The notes beneath the pieces were generated by a model, which worked only from the letters and a program-made list of their open reading frames with translations, was not told the origin of the DNA and did not search any database. The position numbers and the translations under genes were made by a program. A stretch of 6,720 bases of DNA from Fimbriimonadaceae bacterium (GTDB taxonomy: Bacteria; Armatimonadota; Fimbriimonadia; Fimbriimonadales; Fimbriimonadaceae). Location: contig JANWJY010000100.1 in assembly GCA_025451715.1 (NCBI GenBank), positions 1 through 6,720 on the forward strand, given 5' to 3'. Shown here in pieces: positions 1 to 5,320 of the stretch; within the stretch, counting starts at the first letter, position 1; each line of letters starts with the position of its first letter.

Positions 1-489
1 GGTATGGCGCGGCTCCTCGAAGCGGTCGAGGCAGACCCGCGTCTAGACTCCGAAGCGTATCGTGCCGCGATGGCGCAGTGGGATTCAGGGGCGAAGAGCG
101 GTGCTCTCGCCGCGTTCAAGCTGGTCGTTCCTGTCATGAAGACCGACCCCGAAGAGATCGTGCGATCGGCCGACGAGTTCTCGCACCAAGGGCGTTGGCA
201 GGACGCGGCTGAGGCGTACCGGCGAGCCTTAGAGATCGCGCCGCGGTTCGCGGACGTTCGCTGTAAGCATGGGCAAGTCTTGTTGCAGCTCGATGAGGTC
301 GAGCAGGCGATCGCAGAGTTTCGCGAGGCCGTCACGATCAACCCGCGCTACGCAGACGGGTATGCCCTGCTCGGCGTCGCCTATCGGCGCGCAGGGCGCG
401 AAGATGACGCGATCGAAGCGTTCCGCGCAACGCTCGCCGTCGACCCTGGGCACGCCGTCGCGGCGATGGAAATCGAGCGAAAGCTCTAG
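1..489 (+). CDS. TPR-repeat protein (5' end probably outside window)
   Basis: Three consecutive 34-residue tetratricopeptide repeats are visible (counting from the ATG at position 4: residues about 50-83, 84-117 and 118-151), each with the usual pattern of small/aromatic residues and a proline near the end (IAP, INP, VDP). The preceding about 48 residues look like a diverged helical repeat ending in TDP. TPRs form a helical scaffold for protein-protein contacts; no enzymatic domain, signal peptide or membrane segment is visible, so the partner and role are unknown. The frame is open to the left edge (a Gly codon precedes the ATG) and no ribosome binding site can be judged, so the gene most likely continues upstream and this is its C-terminal part. 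The stop codon shares the bases CTAG with the stop of the convergent cysS. Confidence 0.85.
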   Translation, partial: GMARLLEAVEADPRLDSEAYRAAMAQWDSGAKSGALAAFKLVVPVMKTDPEEIVRSADEFSHQGRWQDAAEAYRRALEIAPRFADVRCKHGQVLLQLDEVEQAIAEFREAVTINPRYADGYALLGVAYRRAGREDDAIEAFRATLAVDPGHAVAAMEIERKL

Positions 490-1964
490 ACCCCAACGGG
501 CCGCTTGACCCATGTGGTGCCTTCGGGCGAGTCGCGCAGCTCGATGCCAGCTGAGGCCAGCTTTACACGAATCGCATCGGCGGCGGCGTAGTCGCGCGAC
601 TGCTTGGCAGTGTCGCGGTCTTCGATCCACTCGCTGACCGCGCGACCCTCCACCTTCGGTTCCTCTTCGGACTTCGAAGTGCCGCCGCAGAGCTCATAGT
701 CGTTGCAGACGATTCCGAGAAGGCCATTGATCTTCTTGAGGAACCACAGCCCCGCGTGTGCGTCTTCGGTGCGGTTGATCGCTTTCGCGCCCTCGAGCGC
801 CTTCGCAATCGCGACCGACGTGTTCAAGTCGTCGCACATCGCGTCGAGCGCCTCGTCGTAGATGCGCTGAAGCTCTTCGTTTGGCGCGCCCTCGCCTTCG
901 AGCGATCCCAGCGAACCCTCAACACGACGCATCGCCTCGCGCATGCGCTCGACGTTGCGCTCGGCGTCGCGGAGGCTCTGCATCGTAAAGTTGAGCGGCT
1001 TGCCATAGGGGACGGAGATCAATGCATAACGCAGCGCAAGCGGGTCGAACCCGTCGTCGACCAGGTCGCGAACGGTATAGAAGTTCCCCGTGCGCTTCGC
1101 CATCTTTTCGCCTTCGACCTGGAGGAACCGAACGTGCATCCAGTGGTTGGCGAACGGTTTGCCGGTCACCGACTCGGTCTGTGCGATCTCGCACTCGTGG
1201 TGCGGGAACATGTTGTCCTCGCCGCCGCTGTGCAGGTCGATCGTGTCGCCGAGGTAGACGCGCGCCATCGCCGAACACTCGATGTGCCACCCGGGAAACC
1301 CCCAGCCCCATGGCGAGAACCACTGCATCAGGTGCTTGTCGTCCTTCTTCCAGAGCGCGAAGTCGGCTTGCTGCCTTTTGTTCTCGTCGAGCACGACGTT
1401 GCGCACGGCCTCCTTCAGGCCGTCGCGCGTGTTCCCACTGAGCTTGCCATAGTCGGGCTTGGAGTCGACGTCGAAGTACACGCCTGTCGGAGTCTCGTAG
1501 GCGTGGCCGTTCTTGATGAGTTCCTGCGTGAGGAGGATCTGTTCGCGCACGTGTTGCGTGGCCTTCGGTCGCACGTTTGGCTCGGTGAGGTTCAGTCTCT
1601 TCCAGTCCTCAATGTAAGCGCTGGCGTAGTACTCGGCAAGCTCCCAAACGTTGGCAAACTGTTCACCCTCCTTGCTGCGAAGCGCCTTTTCCATGCGGTC
1701 TTCGCCGCCCGCGTCGGCAACGTCGTCCTGGGTGAGATGGCCGACGTCTGTGATGTTGACGACCCAGGTGACCTTCCAGCCCAAAGCCTTCGCCGTCCTC
1801 GCAACCAGGTCGGCGGCGAGGAACGAACGGAAGTTGCCAATGTGCGCGTAGCTATAGACCGTCGGCCCGCAGGTGTAAAAGCGAAGGTGCCCCCTTTCGA
1901 CGGTCTCGAGCGGCCTGACCTTCCCCGACATCGTGTCGCGGAGGCGGAACTCGCGCTGGCTCAT
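486..1964 (-). CDS. cysS: Cysteinyl-tRNA synthetase (CysRS)
   Basis: Class I aminoacyl-tRNA synthetase that charges tRNA-Cys with cysteine using ATP, in the cytoplasm. The 492 residues begin with the family's N-terminal catalytic signature TCGPTVY followed by HIGN (residues 41-44, the HIGH motif). The zinc ligands expected by comparison with E. coli CysRS are present: Cys32, Cys230 (in WHIECSAM), His255 and Glu259 (in FPHHECEI). The KMSKS loop reads KMAKR (residues 287-291) followed by TGNF. The DALR-type helical region and the C-terminal segment ending in GTTWVKRP are typical. Length is slightly above the usual about 460-480. The ATG at 1962-1964 fits the family N-terminus; it has no Shine-Dalgarno but a TAGAAT box lies 6 nt before it, suggesting leaderless translation. 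It is divergent from the small gene at 2030 and convergent with the TPR gene. Confidence 0.97.
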   Translation of the reverse strand: MSQREFRLRDTMSGKVRPLETVERGHLRFYTCGPTVYSYAHIGNFRSFLAADLVARTAKALGWKVTWVVNITDVGHLTQDDVADAGGEDRMEKALRSKEGEQFANVWELAEYYASAYIEDWKRLNLTEPNVRPKATQHVREQILLTQELIKNGHAYETPTGVYFDVDSKPDYGKLSGNTRDGLKEAVRNVVLDENKRQQADFALWKKDDKHLMQWFSPWGWGFPGWHIECSAMARVYLGDTIDLHSGGEDNMFPHHECEIAQTESVTGKPFANHWMHVRFLQVEGEKMAKRTGNFYTVRDLVDDGFDPLALRYALISVPYGKPLNFTMQSLRDAERNVERMREAMRRVEGSLGSLEGEGAPNEELQRIYDEALDAMCDDLNTSVAIAKALEGAKAINRTEDAHAGLWFLKKINGLLGIVCNDYELCGGTSKSEEEPKVEGRAVSEWIEDRDTAKQSRDYAAADAIRVKLASAGIELRDSPEGTTWVKRPVGV

Positions 1965-1970
1965 GAGGGG

Positions 1971-1976
1971 ATTCTA
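1971..1976 (-). promoter_or_regulatory. -10 box of the cysS promoter
   Basis: Read on the minus strand the sequence is ACGG-TAGAAT-CCCCTC-ATG. TAGAAT matches five of six bases of the TATAAT consensus, and the seventh base after it is the A of the cysS start codon, which would give a leaderless transcript. No recognisable -35 hexamer lies at 16-18 bp. The absence of a purine-rich ribosome binding site supports this reading. Inferred from sequence only. Confidence 0.6.
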
Positions 1977-2014
1977 CCGTTGGTCGGATGGCCCGGCCGG
2001 GGCCGTGTGGACGG

Positions 2015-2020
2015 TAAAAT
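2015..2020 (+). promoter_or_regulatory. -10 box for the small SH3/KOW-like gene
   Basis: TAAAAT preceded by ACGG, the mirror of the cysS box. A start point 7 nt downstream would fall near 2027-2028, just before the proposed CTG start codon at 2030. No -35 match is evident. Confidence 0.5.
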
Positions 2021-2029
2021 GGAGGCCAA

Positions 2030-2362
2030 CTGGCGCGCTTTAAGGAAGGTGACAAGGTTCGCGTCAAGAAGCGGCCGTCAAGCCCTGAGGACTCGGCGCT
2101 CACCTACTACTACGACCACATGGCGGGCCTACCCGGCGTGATCGAGAACTACTACAACGACCAAGAGATCGCGGTCAAGGTCGACGTCGAGTTGCTCCCG
2201 GACGTCGCAAAGCGAGTGCACAAGGACGCGACCAAGCGGATGCGGCAGAAGTTCGAGGACTCGATCAGCAACGAGCAGCGCGGACAGCTTTCGACAGAGG
2301 AGCTCAAATTCACACCCCACTACATGCTTCTGGTCCGGGCGCAGGACCTCGAGAAGGCCTAG
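2030..2362 (+). CDS. Small SH3/KOW-like domain protein, probable CTG start
   Basis: Not a protein I can name. The 110-residue product read from the CTG at 2030 begins (M)ARFKEGDKVRVKKRP, a very typical opening of small beta-barrel SH3/KOW-like domains, followed by GLPGVIENYYNDQEIAVKVD, which resembles a KOW-type Gly-x-Val turn and strand. The second half (about residues 60-110) is charged and probably helical, ending VRAQDLEKA. No Cys, signal peptide or membrane segment is seen. The only in-frame ATG is at 2120, which would discard the SH3-like N-terminus and has no ribosome binding site; the frame is closed by TAA at 2015. GGAGG at 2021-2025 lies 4 nt before the CTG. No ATG or GTG exists in frame between the TAA and 2120. 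Function unknown; by fold, nucleic-acid or protein binding is possible. The DCC-family gene follows 26 bp downstream. Confidence 0.7.
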   Translation: MARFKEGDKVRVKKRPSSPEDSALTYYYDHMAGLPGVIENYYNDQEIAVKVDVELLPDVAKRVHKDATKRMRQKFEDSISNEQRGQLSTEELKFTPHYMLLVRAQDLEKA

Positions 2363-2388
2363 CCACGGCGACCGTAGAAAGGACGGCG

Positions 2389-2793
2389 ATGGACGCGGCC
2401 GACCACCCGATCGTATTCTTCGATGGACAGTGCGGACTGTGCAACCGCACCGTCGACTGGATCCTGCGCAATGACACCATGCACCACTTTCTCTTTGCGC
2501 CGTTGCAAGGCGAGACCGCCGGCGAACTCTTCAAGGGGATGGCCGAGGACGAGCTCTATCGGAGCTTCTGGCTGAAGGACGAACAGGGGCTCCACAGAAA
2601 GTCGACGGCGATGCTGCGCGTTTACCGAAAGCTGGGTGCACTCGGCAAGTTCCTCTCGCTTGGACTTGTCATTCCAAGGCCGATCCGAGACTGGGCGTAC
2701 GGGTTCATCGCCAAGAACCGCTACAAGATCTGGGGGCGGACTGAGTCCTGCAGGATCCCAACGCCCGCGGAAAGGGCCTACTTCCTGCCCTGA
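2389..2793 (+). CDS. DCC-family (DUF393) thiol-disulfide oxidoreductase-like protein
   Basis: The 134-residue protein carries the family hallmark near its N-terminus: VFFDGQCGLCN, with Asp12, Cys15 and Cys18 forming the DxxCxxC motif, followed by a thioredoxin-like start (a strand, then helix TVDWILRND). The C-terminal half (RKSTAMLRVYRKLGALGKFLSLGLVIPRPIRDWAYGFIAKNRYKIWG) and the closing ESCRIPTPAERAYFL are typical of the family. Members are predicted redox proteins with a thioredoxin-like fold; substrates are generally not known, and none is indicated here. There is no signal peptide, so a cytoplasmic location is likely. The ATG is supported by AGAAAGGA about 5 nt upstream. It probably shares a transcript with the small gene upstream (26 bp gap). 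rnpB starts 18 bp after the stop codon with its own promoter. Confidence 0.9.
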   Translation: MDAADHPIVFFDGQCGLCNRTVDWILRNDTMHHFLFAPLQGETAGELFKGMAEDELYRSFWLKDEQGLHRKSTAMLRVYRKLGALGKFLSLGLVIPRPIRDWAYGFIAKNRYKIWGRTESCRIPTPAERAYFLP

Positions 2794-2798
2794 ACGGC

Positions 2799-2804
2799 TA
2801 CACT
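2799..2804 (+). promoter_or_regulatory. -10 box of the rnpB promoter
   Basis: TACACT preceded by ACGGC lies just after the stop codon of the DCC gene. The seventh base downstream is 2811, exactly the first base of RNase P RNA stem P1, which is the expected transcription start. No -35 consensus is seen, as for the other two promoters in the window. Confidence 0.6.
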
Positions 2805-2810
2805 AAAGGC

Positions 2811-3119
2811 GGAGTCGGCCGGGTGGCGGCCCCGATTCGTCGGGGAGGAAAGTCCGGACTTCACAGGGCACGGCGCCTGTCGCAAGACAGGGCGGGGCGA
2901 CCCGACGGAAAGTGCAACAGAAAGCAGACCGCCCTCACGGGCAAGGATGAAACGGTGCGGTAAGAGCGCACCAGCGCCGCGGGCAACCGCGGCGGCTAGG
3001 CAAACCCCGCCGGAAGCAAGGCCGAATAGGGAGGGATTGACCCGGCCCGGCGACCCTCCGGGTAGGCCGCATAGACAGATCGCCACACAAAGACAGAATC
3101 CGGCTTACAGGCCGACTCC
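2811..3119 (+). ncRNA. rnpB: RNase P RNA, bacterial type A
   Basis: Catalytic RNA of RNase P, which removes 5' leaders from tRNA precursors. Ends are defined by P1: GGAGTCGGCC (2811-2820) pairs perfectly with GGCCGACTCC (3110-3119). Conserved core elements appear in order: GAGGAAAGTCCGGAC (2845-2859), the ACAGAAAGCAGACCGCC block (about 2917-2933), GGTGCGGTAAGAGCGCACC (2954-2972), AAACCCC...GGAAGCAAGG (about 3002-3021), and GACAGAATCCGGCTTA (about 3092-3107). Clear hairpins: P3 with a TTCG loop (2830-2845), P9 with a GCAA loop (2876-2891), P14 as 7 bp with a GCAA loop (2976-2993). At 309 nt it is shorter than E. coli's 377 nt; helix P18 seems missing, and L15 reads GGC rather than GGU. No U-rich terminator follows, and the stop codon of the convergent gene begins 6 nt after the RNA's end. 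Confidence 0.97.
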
Positions 3120-3124
3120 AAAAC

Positions 3125-5182
3125 CTACGCCGCTTCTTGGTGGCCGTCCGAGACTTCGAACGATTCCTTGCTGAAGTAAGCGTCGAGTTCTTTCCGCTCG
3201 CGCTCGATCTCCGCGCGGTACGCGACCGACTCGATGTCCTCGACCGGTTCCTTCTTTGCCCTTGCAGCAGCAGCGACGGGGACCTGTGCTTCCCTCTTCG
3301 CCGTTGGATCGATCTCAGGGAGTACGAACCCCGGCTTTGTCTCGACGGCATCGTCGGCCACGGGCCGACGGAAAGTGCTGTCCAGCTCGCGCGCGTCGGT
3401 CTCGCCGCGCTCGAGCTTCGTCTTCGCGTGAGCCGACATCGGCTGGTATCCGGCCTTCTTCGCCGCGTCCTCGATCTTGTTGAGAGGCGCCTTGTCGGCG
3501 ATCAGCTTTCGGACCTCGTCGTTGACGGGGATGAACTCGAACACGTCGACAGTCCCCTTGTATCCGGTGCCCTCGCAGTCTCCGCAGCCGACGGACTTCC
3601 ACTGTGCGCCGTCCTTCTTCTTGCACGACGTGCACAGCGCTCTGACCTGTCTCTTCGCGAGCACGCCGCAGAGCGACGCAGCTGCGAGATATGGGTCGAC
3701 GCCCAAATCAGCCAAACGAGCTATCGCGCCAAGAGCGCTCTTCGCCTCGATGCCTGCGACGACGAGGCGTCCCGAAAGGGCGGCGCGCACCGACATTGCC
3801 GCCGTGCGGTCGTCGGAGAGGTTGTCGACGATGACCACGTCAGAAGACTGCCGGAACAACATTGAAAGATGCTCTGCGCGCGACCGCTCGTGGCGGTGCA
3901 GGAACTTGCTGTGGCTCACTCCTGAAATCGTGACGCCCGGAACCTCTTCACAAGTCAGAATGTCGCGCGCAGGGGAAGCGAGTTCTGCGGTCACGGAGTA
4001 AATCGGCCAAGAACGCTCTGCTGAGGTCGGTGCGACGACGAGAATGAGTCCCTCGTTGCTCTCGAGAGCGTTGCGCACGAGCCCGAGCTCGTTCTTCGCG
4101 AGCCCCAGGTCGTCGAGCTTCTTCGCCTCTGTACAACCGTTCTTTGCACGCAGGAGGAACCGCGTCCCGTGCTGCGTCGGAATGATGCAAGCCTCGAACT
4201 CTACGGTCCTGCTGGACATCTCATAGCGAAGCGTCGCCGATTGGGGAACGGTGCTGTTCCAGATGTCGAGCGACGCCATGAGCCTGAGCCGCGCTTCTAC
4301 GAGCGGGGCCAGGCTCTTGGGGATGTCTCCGATGGAGCGCAGTCGCCCATCGACACGATAGCGGACGTTCATACCTTCCGTGGTCGACTCGATCAGGATC
4401 TCCGATGCGTTGCGCCGCACGGAGTCTGCAATGATCTGGTCCACAAGGCCCGCGACCGGCGCTGTGTCGTCTGCGCAGACGACGTCGTGGTCGACGGTCA
4501 ATCGCTCGCGCGCCTGCGACGTTGCAGACGAATCCGCGGCGGCTGTCGCCCTGGACTCAGACTTCTTCTTCTTCTCGCCAAGCGAGGAAGCCTCAAATTG
4601 GATCTCCGCAGTAGGCTCGACCACAGGGGGCGGCACGGCAGCCTCGACGGGAGGGGCAGCTTCGGCGACCACCGGCGGCTCGACGTGCTCCATCGGAGGT
4701 GGCGCTTCAGCCACGGTCACGATATTGACGGAAGGCTGTTTGGCGCGCTCCTCGTTGATCACCGTTTCTATGACCTCTTTAATGCGCTCGAGCTCCGCAG
4801 CAACCGACTCGATGCGAAGGCCGGTGAGTGCGCGAACTCTTTCAAGTGCGGAGTGGTCGTCTGGATCGGCCATCGCCAGAAGCATGAGATCTCCGAGGCG
4901 GACGATCGGGATCAGCATGTGCTCGCGCATGACGGAGGGGGACAGCAAGCGGAGGATGCGGCCCTCCGGCGGCGTCGCGCTTAGGAACCAGGGGGACGCC
5001 GCACCCTGAGCGACGAGAAGCTGCAACAACGAAGAATCGGTAACGTACCCGAGCTCGAACATGTTCTGTCCGAGCGACTTCCCGTTGTCGGATGACTGCG
5101 TCAGAGCAGCCTTGACCTGGTCTTCATCGACCAGTCCCATATTCACCAGCATCTTGCCGATGCGTTCGCCTTTGTCCCACAT
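3125..5182 (-). CDS. GspE/PilB/MshE-like protein with destroyed ATPase motifs (pseudo-ATPase)
   Basis: The 685-residue protein has the layout of type II secretion/type IV pilus assembly ATPases: an MshEN/GspE_N-type N-terminus (residues about 5-140; RIGKMLVNMGLV..., then SLGQNMFELGYVTDSSLLQLLVAQ), a Pro/Ala/Glu-rich linker (about 158-230, with KKKK at 204-207), then the core domain from GLVDQIIADSVRRNASEILIES (245-266) and VRYRVDGRLR. Expected motifs are replaced: Walker A GPTGSGKST is APTSAERSW (384-392), the PQDG loop is PQSA (313-316), the Asp box is CEEVPG (411-416), Walker B GEIRD is DNLSD (453-457), and the His box histidine is Glu479. The zinc module is intact: Cys517, Cys520, Cys533, Cys536, then EGTGYKG. 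An extra charged tail follows (about 605-685). ATP hydrolysis is therefore unlikely; a structural or regulatory partner role is inferred. The start fits the domain; only a weak AGG precedes it. Confidence 0.88.
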   Translation of the reverse strand: MWDKGERIGKMLVNMGLVDEDQVKAALTQSSDNGKSLGQNMFELGYVTDSSLLQLLVAQGAASPWFLSATPPEGRILRLLSPSVMREHMLIPIVRLGDLMLLAMADPDDHSALERVRALTGLRIESVAAELERIKEVIETVINEERAKQPSVNIVTVAEAPPPMEHVEPPVVAEAAPPVEAAVPPPVVEPTAEIQFEASSLGEKKKKSESRATAAADSSATSQARERLTVDHDVVCADDTAPVAGLVDQIIADSVRRNASEILIESTTEGMNVRYRVDGRLRSIGDIPKSLAPLVEARLRLMASLDIWNSTVPQSATLRYEMSSRTVEFEACIIPTQHGTRFLLRAKNGCTEAKKLDDLGLAKNELGLVRNALESNEGLILVVAPTSAERSWPIYSVTAELASPARDILTCEEVPGVTISGVSHSKFLHRHERSRAEHLSMLFRQSSDVVIVDNLSDDRTAAMSVRAALSGRLVVAGIEAKSALGAIARLADLGVDPYLAAASLCGVLAKRQVRALCTSCKKKDGAQWKSVGCGDCEGTGYKGTVDVFEFIPVNDEVRKLIADKAPLNKIEDAAKKAGYQPMSAHAKTKLERGETDARELDSTFRRPVADDAVETKPGFVLPEIDPTAKREAQVPVAAAARAKKEPVEDIESVAYRAEIERERKELDAYFSKESFEVSDGHQEAA

Positions 5183-5320
5183 AGCCTATGTGTTTGATTC
5201 CCGATGCGGGCACCCGCCGTGGGCCAGGTTCAACAATTCAGGCAGGATTAAGGCGATAAACCCGTAAATACAGCGGCCCCGGCAAGAGGCCAGGGCCGCC
5301 TTTTCCACAACCAGGGCTTT
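5183..5320. other. Intergenic region between protease and GspE-like gene
   Basis: Besides the hairpin above, this 138 bp gap should contain the promoter of the GspE-like gene, but I found no convincing one. A TTGAAC (minus strand, 5228-5233) has no -10 partner at 16-18 bp. A short stem (GCGG/CCGC with 4-base loop, about 5206-5217) is too small to interpret. No ORF or RNA gene is recognisable. Confidence 0.4.
5273..5299 (-). terminator. Terminator-like hairpin after the tricorn-type protease gene
   Basis: GCGGCCC (5273-5279) and GGGCCGC (5293-5299) pair, extended by 3 inner bp (5281-5283 with 5289-5291) around a 5-base loop. The one remaining position (5280/5292) is a C-A mismatch in plus-strand RNA but a G-U pair in minus-strand RNA, giving a continuous 11 bp stem 21 nt after the minus-strand protease stop codon. 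The minus-strand tail (TGTATTTACGGGTTTAT) is only moderately U-rich, so efficiency is uncertain. A TTTT at 5301-5304 on the plus strand is the complement of the A-tract before the stem. It separates the protease gene from the downstream GspE-like gene. Confidence 0.55.

Larger units (their letters stand above)
1971..2020. repeat. Inverted repeat of two divergent -10 regions with central GC palindrome
   Basis: The ten bases 1971-1980 (ATTCTACCGT) and 2011-2020 (ACGGTAAAAT) are inverted copies with 9 of 10 matches. Between them sits a perfect 10-base palindrome, CCCGGCCGGG (1992-2001), centred within one base of the middle of the repeat. The two arms are the -10 regions of cysS and of the small downstream gene, so the symmetry places two promoters back to back. 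A regulator site at the palindrome is possible but unproven. Confidence 0.5.

Noticed and set aside
756..2141. 461-codon plus-strand open frame lying over cysS
   Set aside because: It is fully antisense to a clear cysS, is rich in Arg, Val and His as expected from reading GC-rich DNA on the wrong strand, and shows no recognisable domain.
2019..2141. ATG at 2019 as the start of the small gene
   Set aside because: It overlaps the -10-like TAAAAT and reads a different frame that ends at 2141 with an Arg/Thr-rich, domain-less peptide. It would need a frameshift to reach the SH3-like frame.
2821..3110. Hairpins with GNRA and TTCG loops as terminators or CRISPR-like repeats
   Set aside because: They are the P3, P9 and P14 helices of RNase P RNA.
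3137..3865. 242-codon plus-strand open frame
   Set aside because: Antisense shadow of the GspE-like gene with Arg/Leu-rich low-meaning sequence and no start signal.
4561..4576. CTT trinucleotide repeat (AAG on the coding strand)
   Set aside because: It encodes the KKKK run in the disordered linker; only about four units, so too short to suggest phase variation, and in-frame changes would be harmless.
4169..4984. 271-codon plus-strand open frame
   Set aside because: Antisense shadow of the same gene, with His/Arg/Asp-rich repetitive composition.
5206..5217. Small inverted repeat GCGG/CCGC upstream of the GspE-like gene
   Set aside because: Four-base stem in GC-rich DNA, expected by chance; no supporting signal.
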